Assembly: GCA_034664105.1 (NCBI GenBank)
Contig: JAXDIH010000122.1
Location: 1-7,417, forward strand
From: JACVRW01 sp034664105
GTDB taxonomy: Bacteria; Actinomycetota; Thermoleophilia; Solirubrobacterales; Thermoleophilaceae
Direction: 5' to 3'
Length of the DNA: 7,417 nt
Part shown: positions 1-6,261 of the stretch, in pieces
How the letters are laid out: each line of letters begins with the position of its first letter
Position numbering within the stretch: the stretch's first letter is position 1
Notes under the pieces: model-generated
Seen by the model: the letters and a program-made list of their open reading frames with translations, nothing else
What the model was told of the DNA's origin: nothing
The model's database searches: none
Position numbers and translations under genes: made by a program

Positions 1-761
1 CCCTTGGAGCGCGCCAGGCGCAGCGCCTCCCGGGCCGGCTTGAACCCGCCCGCGCTGGCCAGCTTCACGTTCACGACGTCGCAGGCCTCCGCCTCCACGG
101 CACGGCGCACCGCGCGCGCGGAGCCGACCGATTCGTCCGCCGCGATCGGCGTGGACACGCGGCCACGCACTTGCCGCAGCTCCTCGAGGGTGCGGCAGGG
201 CTGCTCAACGAACTCGAGGTCGTACTCCTCGAGCGCGCGGATGCACGCCACCGCCTGCTCGACCGACCAGGCGCGGTTGGCGTCCACGCGCAGCGCAGGC
301 CACGGGCCGACGGCCTCGCGCACCGCCGCCACCCGCTCGGCGTCCTCGGGCAGGCCGACCTTGACCTTGAAGCAGGCGTAGCCGGCCCGCAGCCCCTCCC
401 GGGCGCGCTCGGCGACCTCGGCGGGCGGCCCGGCCGGGAGCGTCAGGTTCACCGGCAGCGCGTCGCGCGCGGGCTCTGCCAGCGGGCGCTCCTCCTGCCG
501 CGCCTCGAGATCCATGCGGGCGATCTCCTCGGCCGCCCGCGCCTGGGGCGGCCGCCGGCCACCGCCGCCGCTGAGCGCGGCGATCGCGCGCTCCAGCGGC
601 ACGCCGTCGTACGGCTCGAACGGAGCCGCCTCTCCAAACCCGACCGTGCCGTCGCTGCCTTCAAGCCGAAGCACGACCAGCTCGCGCGCGCTGACGACTC
701 CGCCGGCCGTGACGAACGGCTCGCGGAACGGGATGGACAGCCGCAGCAGGCTGCGCTTCAC
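1..761 (-). CDS. menC: o-succinylbenzoate synthase MenC (enolase superfamily), 3' end outside window
   Basis: Likely dehydrates SHCHC to o-succinylbenzoate in cytoplasmic menaquinone synthesis. 253 codons are visible; the C-terminal part of the barrel (perhaps 70-110 residues) lies beyond base 1. The N-terminal capping domain shows PFREPF and TAGG near residues 11-21 and GFGEAAP at 41-47. The barrel carries the full enolase-superfamily set: KVK with K132 and K134, metal ligands D160 (in DAN), E186 (in EQP) and D209 (in ADES), and K233 (in NVKLASAGG). The spacing is close to that of E. coli MenC (K131/K133, D161, E190, D213, K235). The GTG start is chosen because it overlaps the menA stop as GTGA, implying coupled translation. 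Related members of this superfamily are dipeptide epimerases, N-acylamino-acid racemases and muconate cycloisomerases. Sequence alone does not fully exclude these, but the menB-menA context makes MenC by far the best call. Confidence 0.87.
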   Translation of the reverse strand, partial: MKRSLLRLSIPFREPFVTAGGVVSARELVVLRLEGSDGTVGFGEAAPFEPYDGVPLERAIAALSGGGGRRPPQARAAEEIARMDLEARQEERPLAEPARDALPVNLTLPAGPPAEVAERAREGLRAGYACFKVKVGLPEDAERVAAVREAVGPWPALRVDANRAWSVEQAVACIRALEEYDLEFVEQPCRTLEELRQVRGRVSTPIAADESVGSARAVRRAVEAEACDVVNVKLASAGGFKPAREALRLARSK

Positions 762-1672
762 GAGAGCAGCACGCCTGCGGACAGCAGCAGCGAGAACACG
801 GCCAGCAGCCGGCCGGTGCCCGCCAGCGCGCCGTTCAGCGCCGGCCCGTCCGTGCGCGAGGAGACCGTCTCGATCAGCGGCGGGGCCAGGGGCAGGGCGG
901 CGAGCGTCAGCAGCAGCCAGGCGCTCAGCCCGCCCACGGCCCAGGTGGCCGCCGGGGCGGCAAACGTCAGGATCACCATGCCCGTGTACAGCAGGCGGGC
1001 GCGGTCGCGGCCCAGCTTGACCGCCAGCGTGCGCTTGCCGGCCCGCCGGTCGGTGTCGATGTCGCGCACGTTGTTCACGACCAGGATCGCCGCAGCCAGC
1101 AGCCCGACTGGCACCGCCAGCGCGAACGCCTCCCAGCGCAGGTGCTCGGCTTGCACGTAGTAAGACCCAACGACCGCCACTACCCCGAAGAACACGAACA
1201 CGAACGGCTCGCCGAGTCCCTCATACCCGTAGGGGCGCGGGCCGCCCGTGTAGAGCACGCCGGCGAGGATCGAGGCGGCCCCGACAACGAGCAGCTCCCA
1301 GCCGGCGACCGACGCCAGGTAGAGGCCGGCCGCCACGGCCACGCCGAAGGCGACGTAGGTGCCCACCAGCACGCGCTTGGGCGGCATCAGCCCGCCCGCG
1401 GTCACGCGCACCGGCCCGAGCCGCTCCTCGGTGTCGGCGCCGCGGCGCGCGTCGGAGTAGTCGTTCGACAGGTTGGTGCCGATCTGGATGAACACGCTGC
1501 CGATCAGCGCGCCGAGGAAGGGCAGCACGCTGAACTCGTCCTGGGTCGCGGCCAGCGAGGTGCCCACCAGCACCGGCGCGACGGCGGCCGGCAGGGTGCG
1601 CGGGCGCGCCGCGAGCAGCCACAGCCGCAAGGTGCCGCGCGGGGCCGCCGCTCGGCCGACCGCGCCGGTCAC
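758..1672 (-). CDS. menA: 1,4-dihydroxy-2-naphthoate polyprenyltransferase MenA
   Basis: Integral membrane UbiA-family prenyltransferase, 304 residues, a normal length. It joins DHNA to a polyprenyl diphosphate with loss of CO2 and pyrophosphate, giving demethylmenaquinone. The first Asp-rich motif is at residues 67-80 (NLSNDYSDARRGAD, with N70, D71, D74 and D80), followed by GPVRVTAGG at 86-94. The second is at 200-214 (NNVRDIDTDRRAGKR), followed by TLAVKLG. The ends of these motifs match MenA rather than other UbiA members. Hydrophobic stretches near 28-43, 50-66, 101-123, 127-142, 156-172, 182-199, 228-246, 249-266 and 285-303 fit about nine membrane helices. The open frame runs further upstream inside menB, but the homologous region begins just after the GTG at 1672-1670. 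That GTG overlaps the menB stop as GTGA and gives the usual length. No clear Shine-Dalgarno precedes it, so translation probably depends on ribosomes finishing menB. menC follows with the same type of overlap. Confidence 0.94.
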   Translation of the reverse strand: MTGAVGRAAAPRGTLRLWLLAARPRTLPAAVAPVLVGTSLAATQDEFSVLPFLGALIGSVFIQIGTNLSNDYSDARRGADTEERLGPVRVTAGGLMPPKRVLVGTYVAFGVAVAAGLYLASVAGWELLVVGAASILAGVLYTGGPRPYGYEGLGEPFVFVFFGVVAVVGSYYVQAEHLRWEAFALAVPVGLLAAAILVVNNVRDIDTDRRAGKRTLAVKLGRDRARLLYTGMVILTFAAPAATWAVGGLSAWLLLTLAALPLAPPLIETVSSRTDGPALNGALAGTGRLLAVFSLLLSAGVLLS

Positions 1673-2538
1673 GGTCGCTTCGGGAACTTCCCGAAGTTCG
1701 GCCGCCGCTTCTCCCGGTACGCGTCCCGACCCTCCTGCGCCTCCTCGCTGGCGTAGAAGAGCAGGTTGGCGTCGTGGGCCAGCTGCTGGATGCCGGCCAG
1801 GCCGTCCTCGGAGGCGTTGAAGCTCGCCTTCATCAGGCGCAGCGCGAACGGCGACAGCTCGAGCATCTCGCGGCACCAGCGCACGGTCTCCACCTCCAGC
1901 TCCTCGAGGGGAACGACCGTGTTCACCAGCCCCATGTCGAGCGCCTCGCCGGCGGTGTACTGGCGGCACAGGAGCCAGATCTCCTTGGCCTTCTTCTGGC
2001 CGACCTGGGCGGCGAGCAGGCTCGCGCCGAAGCCGCCGTCGAAGCTGCCCACTTTCGGGCCGGTCTGCCCGAAGCGGGCGTTGTCAGCGGCGATCGTAAG
2101 GTCGCAGACCACGTGCAGCACGTGGCCGCCGCCGATCGCGTAGCCCGCCACCATCGCCACGATCGGCTTCGGGGTGCGCCGCATCTGCACGTGCAGGTCG
2201 GTCACGTGGAAGCGCCCGACGCTGGCGCCGCCGGCCATGTAGCCCGAGTCGCCGCGCACCTGCTGGTCGCCCCCGGAGCAGAAGGCGAGCGGACCCTCGC
2301 CGGTCAGCACGATCACTCCTACTTCGGTGTCCTCGCGGGCGCGCTCGAGCGCCTCGGACAGCTCGATCAGGGTCTCGGGGCGGAACGCGTTGCGCACCTC
2401 GGGGCGGTCGATCGTGATCTTCGCGATCCCATCGGCGACCTCGTAGCGGATGTCGTCGTAGTCTCCGCCGCCGGGGCGCCAATCGGCTGCGGGTGTGATC
2501 TGGCGCTGCGCCTGCTGCTCGGTCCAAGAGGTCGTCAT
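1669..2538 (-). CDS. menB: 1,4-dihydroxy-2-naphthoyl-CoA synthase MenB
   Basis: Crotonase-fold enzyme, 289 residues, that closes the ring of o-succinylbenzoyl-CoA to form DHNA-CoA. Visible family motifs are RNAFRP (49-54), the CoA/oxyanion region CSGGDQ (87-92), GYAIGGGHVLHVVCDLTIAAD (132-152), and QTGPKVGSFDGG (158-169) with S165 and D167. The C-terminal tail is the conserved KRRPNFGKFPKRP. Q158, T159 and G160 with W188 match E. coli Q154, T155, G156 and W184, the bicarbonate-binding set of type I MenB. The mycobacterial type II enzyme has Asp at the Gly position. The sequence is close to E. coli MenB over its whole length, so a generic enoyl-CoA hydratase is very unlikely. The ATG at 2538 gives the expected N-terminus. 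No Shine-Dalgarno is seen upstream. It appears to be the first gene of a menB-menA-menC operon transcribed away from the protease gene. Confidence 0.97.
   Translation of the reverse strand: MTTSWTEQQAQRQITPAADWRPGGGDYDDIRYEVADGIAKITIDRPEVRNAFRPETLIELSEALERAREDTEVGVIVLTGEGPLAFCSGGDQQVRGDSGYMAGGASVGRFHVTDLHVQMRRTPKPIVAMVAGYAIGGGHVLHVVCDLTIAADNARFGQTGPKVGSFDGGFGASLLAAQVGQKKAKEIWLLCRQYTAGEALDMGLVNTVVPLEELEVETVRWCREMLELSPFALRLMKASFNASEDGLAGIQQLAHDANLLFYASEEAQEGRDAYREKRRPNFGKFPKRP
1678..1699 (-). promoter_or_regulatory. Two mutually exclusive stem-loops just upstream of the menA start
   Basis: Bases 1678-1696 form a perfect inverted repeat with 7-base arms (CTTCGGG and CCCGAAG) and a 5-base loop. 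An overlapping inverted repeat at 1684-1699 pairs GAACTTC with GAAGTTC over a very short centre, so the two cannot form together. In the menB-menA transcript the first hairpin ends five bases before the menA GTG, where a ribosome would need to bind, and it lies in the last menB codons. Inference: it blocks independent menA initiation until a ribosome translating menB melts it. Part of the symmetry comes from the codons of the conserved FGKFPK tail of MenB, so it may not be selected for RNA structure. Confidence 0.4.
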
Positions 2539-2549
2539 TTCGTCGACAA

Positions 2550-2555
2550 ACCATA
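2550..2555 (-). promoter_or_regulatory. Possible -10 element of menB (TATGGT)
   Basis: On the minus strand a TATGGT hexamer ends 11 bases before the menB ATG. As a TANNNT -10 box it would start transcription about five bases before the ATG, giving a nearly leaderless mRNA, which fits the absence of a Shine-Dalgarno. No TTGACA-like -35 is visible at the usual distance. Confidence 0.35.
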
Positions 2556-2561
2556 GTTGCG

Positions 2562-2573
2562 CGCGCCGGCGCG
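2562..2573. repeat. 12-bp perfect palindrome in the divergent menB/protease gap
   Basis: CGCGCCGGCGCG is its own reverse complement and lies between the candidate -10 elements of menB and the protease. It could be an operator for a dimeric regulator or simply chance in GC-rich DNA. No second copy was noticed in the other gaps of the window. Confidence 0.3.
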
Positions 2574-2575
2574 GT

Positions 2576-2581
2576 TACGGT
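2576..2581 (+). promoter_or_regulatory. Possible -10 element of the protease gene (TACGGT)
   Basis: TACGGT ends nine bases before the GTG start. Used as a -10 box it would give a start point near 2588 and a mRNA lacking the Shine-Dalgarno at 2579-2585, with which it overlaps. Only one of the two signals can therefore operate as drawn. No recognisable -35 accompanies it. Confidence 0.22.
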
Positions 2582-2585
2582 GGAG
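2579..2585 (+). promoter_or_regulatory. Ribosome binding site of the M36 protease gene
   Basis: GGTGGAG lies five bases before the GTG at 2591. It decides the start: the frame is open upstream to 2495, but that extension runs through menB and would put unrelated residues before the signal peptide. Confidence 0.6.
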
Positions 2586-2590
2586 TATCC

Positions 2591-4963
2591 GTGCGTACCG
2601 CCCTCGTTCTCACCGTCGTGGCCGCTTTCCTGGCGGGCGTGCCCGCCGCGAGCGCCGTCCGGCCCGCTCCCGAGCCGCTGCGCGCTCGTGCCGGCGGCTT
2701 CCTGACGGCGCCCAGCGAACGCCGCCCCGCGACCGTCGCGCTCGACTACGTCCAGGACCGCCCGGCCGGCTTCGGCCTCGACGAAGGCGACCTGGCCGGG
2801 CTGCGGCTCGTGCGCGCCTACCGCTTCGGGAACGGCGCGGCGCACCTCCAGTGGGAGCAGCACTACCGCGGCATCCCGGTCTTCGGCCCGGGGCTGCGCG
2901 CCAACGTCTCCGCCGACGGGCGGCTCATCAACGTGGGCGAGGGCGTCGTCCCCGACCCGGGCGTGGCGTCGATCGAGCCGCGCCTGTCCGCGCTGGACGC
3001 GCTGCTGGCCGCCGGCCGCGCGGCGCGAACGCCGGTGGTGCCGGGCCGGCCCAGCACCCCGGCGGGGCCGGAGCGCGCGACGAGCTTCGCCAACGGCCAG
3101 CGGGCTTCCCTGACGCTGTTCGGGGGCGATCGCCTGGCCTGGCGCGTGCTGCTGCGCGGCGGCTCGCGGCAGGCCTACGACGCCGTGGTGGACGCCACGA
3201 CCGGCGACACGCTCTACCGCGCCAGCCTCGTGCGCGAGGCGACCGCGCGGGCGTTCGACAACTACCCGGGCGCGCCGCTCGGCGGCACGCAGGTGCCGAA
3301 GGTGTTCTCCGAGAGCGGCGTGGACCCGTGGCTCACCGAGGCCACGCGGCTGTTCGGCACCAACGCGCACGTCTTCACCGATCCCGAGGACACCATCAAC
3401 GGCTTCCCACCCGACCCGAGCCCGGACCCGGCGAACGAGATCGCGCCCTCGGCGCCGGGCGCCTGGAGCTATCCGCATGAAGCGCGGCCGCCGACCGCCA
3501 ACTCAGCGAGCCTCGGTCAGCACTGCCCCGCGACACCCGGGTGCTCGTGGGACAACTTCGACCCGACGCCGCCGAACTTCAGCTGGCGCGTGAACCTCGA
3601 GCAGGCCGGCACGCAGCTCTTCTACTTCGTCAACACCTTCCACGACCACCTCCGCGACGCCGCCGGCATCGGCTTCGACGACAGCTCGGGCAACTTCGAG
3701 GGCGCGGACCTCGTGCAGGCTCAGGTGGACGACGGCTCGACCACGGACTCCACGGTGGGCTATGAGGACTTCCCCGCCTGCGACCGCATCAACAACGCGT
3801 TCGTGATCCCGGTGCCCGACGGCACCCCGCTGGTGATGCAGCTCTACCTCTGGTCGAACGCGTGCACCCCCGGGCTGCAGCTCAACGACGTCAACTCCGC
3901 CGACGACGGGCTGATCGTCTACCACGAGTACACCCACGGCATGACCAACCGCCTGGTCACGGACGCGGCCGGCTTCCCGGGTCTGAACGGTGCCCAGCCG
4001 GGCGCCATGGACGAGGGCTTCGCCGACTGGTACGCGCTGGACATGCTCAACGGCCAGGGCCTCGAGCCGGACTCGGCGACGCCCGGCGAGCTGGTGGCCG
4101 CCCGCTACGAGAACGACCGCATCCGCAGCCAGGCGTTCGACTGCCCGGTCGGAGCGTCGCCCGCGGCGTGCCCCGGCACGGCCGGTGGCGGCTCCGGCGG
4201 CTACACGTACGGCGATTTCGGCAGGATCGTCGGCGGGCCAGAGGTGCACGCCGACGGCGAGATCTGGGTGGAGACGCTGTGGGACCTGCGCGCGCGGCTG
4301 ATCGCCGACCACGGTGCCGGCGGCGGGATCGATCGCGCGCGGGCGCTGGTCACCGACGGCCTGCGACTCGCTCCGCTCAACCCGACGTACCTCGACATGC
4401 GCAACGCCATCCTCCAGGCGGACCTGAATCGCGGGTTCGGCGACCGCGACCGCATCTGGGCGGTCTTCGCCGCGCGGGGCATGGGCGCCAGGGCCTCCAC
4501 CACCGGAAACGACGACACGACGCCGGTCGAGGACTTCTCGCTGCCGTCGGCCACTCCCCAGCCGGCACCGGCGGGCGACACCACCAAACCGGCGATCTCG
4601 CGCCTGTCGCTCACGCGGCGGCGCTTCAAGGTCGGGAAGGGGACCGTATTCACGTTCCGCCTCTCGGAGGCCGCCAGCGCCCGGATCGCGATCGACCGAG
4701 CCGAGGCCGGCCGCCGCGTGGCCCGTCGCTGCCGCCCGACCACCCGCAAGACCAGGCACCGGCCACGCTGCACCCGTTACGTCTGGGTGGGGTCGCTGCT
4801 GCGGCCCAACCTGCGACCGGGAGCGCAGCGCGTGCGCTTCAGCGGCCGGCTCGGCTCCCGGACGCTGCGGCCAGGCCTTCACCGCGCGACTGTCACCGCC
4901 ACCGACCCTGCCGGCAACCGCGCGCGTGCGGTGCAGGTGACGTTCCGGGTCGTCCGGCGCTGA
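2591..4963 (+). CDS. Secreted M36 (fungalysin-like) zinc metalloprotease with C-terminal beta-rich domain
   Basis: Secreted preproprotease of 790 residues. A signal peptide (residues 1-22) has a hydrophobic core and an ASA cleavage site. A fungalysin/thermolysin-type propeptide follows (about 70-122: WEQHYRGIPVFG), then a PepSY-like segment (about 172-210: DATTGDTLYR). The catalytic domain (about 327-650) has the M36 hallmarks: QLFYFVNTFHDHL, PDGTPLVMQLYLW, and HEYTH at 445-449 with catalytic E446. The third zinc ligand E475 (in DEGFADW) is 26 residues after H449, the same spacing as in fungal fungalysin. The conserved H553 is in VHADGEIW. All key residues are present, so an active zymogen is expected. 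Residues 663-790 form a basic domain opening DTTKP, with LSEAA, a C714/C727 pair and ATDPAGN; I associate this domain with secreted Thermoleophilia proteins. Six further cysteines in the catalytic part suggest disulfides outside the cell. Substrate is unknown; a nutritional role is plausible. It has no evident link to its menaquinone neighbours. Confidence 0.92.
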   Translation: MRTALVLTVVAAFLAGVPAASAVRPAPEPLRARAGGFLTAPSERRPATVALDYVQDRPAGFGLDEGDLAGLRLVRAYRFGNGAAHLQWEQHYRGIPVFGPGLRANVSADGRLINVGEGVVPDPGVASIEPRLSALDALLAAGRAARTPVVPGRPSTPAGPERATSFANGQRASLTLFGGDRLAWRVLLRGGSRQAYDAVVDATTGDTLYRASLVREATARAFDNYPGAPLGGTQVPKVFSESGVDPWLTEATRLFGTNAHVFTDPEDTINGFPPDPSPDPANEIAPSAPGAWSYPHEARPPTANSASLGQHCPATPGCSWDNFDPTPPNFSWRVNLEQAGTQLFYFVNTFHDHLRDAAGIGFDDSSGNFEGADLVQAQVDDGSTTDSTVGYEDFPACDRINNAFVIPVPDGTPLVMQLYLWSNACTPGLQLNDVNSADDGLIVYHEYTHGMTNRLVTDAAGFPGLNGAQPGAMDEGFADWYALDMLNGQGLEPDSATPGELVAARYENDRIRSQAFDCPVGASPAACPGTAGGGSGGYTYGDFGRIVGGPEVHADGEIWVETLWDLRARLIADHGAGGGIDRARALVTDGLRLAPLNPTYLDMRNAILQADLNRGFGDRDRIWAVFAARGMGARASTTGNDDTTPVEDFSLPSATPQPAPAGDTTKPAISRLSLTRRRFKVGKGTVFTFRLSEAASARIAIDRAEAGRRVARRCRPTTRKTRHRPRCTRYVWVGSLLRPNLRPGAQRVRFSGRLGSRTLRPGLHRATVTATDPAGNRARAVQVTFRVVRR

Positions 4964-4978
4964 GCCGGCGGCCAGCCC

Positions 4979-4984
4979 TACGCT
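4979..4984 (+). promoter_or_regulatory. Possible -10 element of menE (TACGCT)
   Basis: TACGCT ends seven bases before the menE GTG, so a start point would fall on or next to the first base of the codon, as in a leaderless gene. No Shine-Dalgarno is present in the 28-base gap after the protease stop. No good -35 is seen. Confidence 0.35.
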
Positions 4985-4991
4985 CTCCGGC

Positions 4992-6236
4992 GTGGACGAC
5001 TGGCTGACCGCCGCGGCCCGGGAGCGCCCGGATCACGAGGCCGTCGCGGCTGACGACGGCTCGCTGACCTACGCGCAGCTCGACGAGCGCGCCAGCCAGA
5101 GGGCGCGCGCTCTGGCAGCCGCCGGCGTCCTGGCGGGCGAGCGCGTGAGCGTCACGCACCCGCCCGGCCGCGCGTTCGCGGAGCTGCTGCACGCGCTGCC
5201 GCGCCTGGGCGCGGTGCTGGAGCCCGGGCCGCCGGCCGAGCCGCCCGCGCCCGTGATCACGACTGGCGCAGGCTCCGCCGCGCGGCTGCGCACCGACTTC
5301 CAGCCCGATGCCGTTCACACGGTGATCCGCACCTCCGGGACCACGGGGGAGCGCAGGGCGGTCGAGCTGACCTACGCCAACCACGCCGCCAGCGCGCTCG
5401 CCTCGGCCGCCGCGCTGGGCGTCCAGCCCGGCGATCGCTGGCTCTGCCCGCTCCCGCTGCACCACGTGGGCGGCCTGAACGTGCTGATCCGCAGCGCCAT
5501 CAACCACACCACGGTGGTCCTGCACGAGCGCTTCGACGCGGACCGCGTCAGGGCGACGCTCGAGGCGGGGGAGGTGACGCTCGCGTCGCTGGTGCCGACC
5601 ATGCTGTCTCGCCTGCGCGCCGCCGGCCTGCGGCGCGCTCCCGGACTGCGGGCGATCGCCCTCGGCGGCGGCCCCATCCCGGCAGGCGTGCTCGACTGGG
5701 CGGCCGAGGCGGACATCCCGGTGGTGCCGGTCTATGGCATGACCGAGACGTGCTCCCAGATCGTCGCCGGCATCCCGGGCCGGCCGCTGAGCGGAGTGGA
5801 GCTCGAGATCGGCGCCGACGGCGAGATCCTCGTGCGCGGCCCGATGGTGGCGCCGGGCGAGCTGGCCGGGGACGGCTGGCTCCACACCGGTGACCTCGGC
5901 AGCCTCGACGCGGACGGCCGCCTGCGGGTCCTGGGCCGGCTGAAGGAGCTGATCGTCAGCGGCGGCGAGAACGTGGCTCCGCTGGAGGTCGAGCAGGCGC
6001 TGCTGACGCATCCCGCTGTGGTGGACGCCGGAGTGGCCGGCCTGCCGGACCCCGAGTGGGGCGAGGTCGTGACCGCGTTCGTGGTGCTGCGCGAGCCGGC
6101 GGCCTCCGAGGAGCTGCGGGCGTGGTGTCGCGACCGGCTGGCCGCGTTCAAGGTCCCCAAGGCCATCCACCGGGTCGAGCGGCTGCCGCGGAACTCAGGC
6201 GGCAAGCTGCTGCGCGACCGGCTCGGGGGTCGGTGA
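4992..6236 (+). CDS. menE: o-succinylbenzoate-CoA ligase MenE (ANL superfamily)
   Basis: Adenylates o-succinylbenzoate with ATP and transfers it to CoA, making the MenB substrate. 414 residues. ANL motifs in order: phosphate loop TSGTTGERRAVELT (114-127), PLHHVGG near 156-162, YGMTETCSQ (248-256), the ATP-ribose aspartate D301 in TGDLG, the hinge region GRLKELIVSGGENV (315-328), and the C-terminal NSGGKLLRDRL with catalytic K405. The P-loop lacks the common PKG ending, having RRA instead. The N-terminal part before the P-loop is only 113 residues, shorter than in B. subtilis or E. coli MenE; compact forms are known in actinobacteria. General acyl-CoA ligases share these motifs, so the MenE name rests partly on menB, menA and menC nearby. 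The GTG at 4992 is chosen because the family-typical N-terminus (WLTAAARERPDHEAV) begins there. ilvC starts 25 bases after the stop. Confidence 0.85.
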   Translation: MDDWLTAAARERPDHEAVAADDGSLTYAQLDERASQRARALAAAGVLAGERVSVTHPPGRAFAELLHALPRLGAVLEPGPPAEPPAPVITTGAGSAARLRTDFQPDAVHTVIRTSGTTGERRAVELTYANHAASALASAAALGVQPGDRWLCPLPLHHVGGLNVLIRSAINHTTVVLHERFDADRVRATLEAGEVTLASLVPTMLSRLRAAGLRRAPGLRAIALGGGPIPAGVLDWAAEADIPVVPVYGMTETCSQIVAGIPGRPLSGVELEIGADGEILVRGPMVAPGELAGDGWLHTGDLGSLDADGRLRVLGRLKELIVSGGENVAPLEVEQALLTHPAVVDAGVAGLPDPEWGEVVTAFVVLREPAASEELRAWCRDRLAAFKVPKAIHRVERLPRNSGGKLLRDRLGGR

Positions 6237-6246
6237 GCGAGGTGAG

Positions 6247-6252
6247 TATCTT
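6247..6252 (+). promoter_or_regulatory. Possible -10 element of ilvC (TATCTT)
   Basis: TATCTT ends nine bases before the ilvC ATG and would place a start point about three bases upstream of it. The only purine-rich stretch, GAGGTGAG at 6239-6246, is about 15 bases from the ATG, rather far for a Shine-Dalgarno. ilvC could instead be read through from menE. Confidence 0.3.
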
Positions 6253-6261
6253 CCAACGCCC

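Noticed and set aside
755..792. Inverted repeat GCAGGC/GCCTGC near the menA-menC junction
   Set aside because: Short arms with a loop of about 20 bases, readily expected in DNA of this GC content.
171..1160. 329-codon plus-strand frame over menC and menA
   Set aside because: Antisense shadow of two genes that both show complete catalytic motifs on the minus strand.
1673..1969. Upstream extension of the menA frame into menB
   Set aside because: The extra residues are an out-of-frame reading of menB and match nothing in MenA; the GTG at 1672 gives normal length and overlaps the menB stop.
2495..2590. Upstream extension of the protease frame
   Set aside because: It runs into menB and would place 32 unrelated residues before a clear signal peptide; GGTGGAG five bases before the GTG at 2591 supports the shorter form.
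2084..3478. 464-codon minus-strand frame spanning the menB start, the divergent gap and the protease 5' half
   Set aside because: It overlaps two well-supported genes out of frame and contains no recognisable domain.
3503..4882. 459-codon open frame on the minus strand, antisense to the protease
   Set aside because: Long antisense frames are expected in GC-rich coding DNA. The product is Arg/Gly/Val-rich with no motif, while the plus strand carries a complete M36 protease.
4964..4991. Possible terminator hairpin after the protease (GCCGG at 4964-4968 with CCGGC at 4987-4991)
   Set aside because: Only five base pairs with an 18-base loop and no T-run; it would also abut the menE start.
4893..6170. 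425-codon minus-strand frame antisense to menE
   Set aside because: Low-complexity His/Arg/Gln/Ala-rich translation without family features; the plus strand encodes all ANL motifs.
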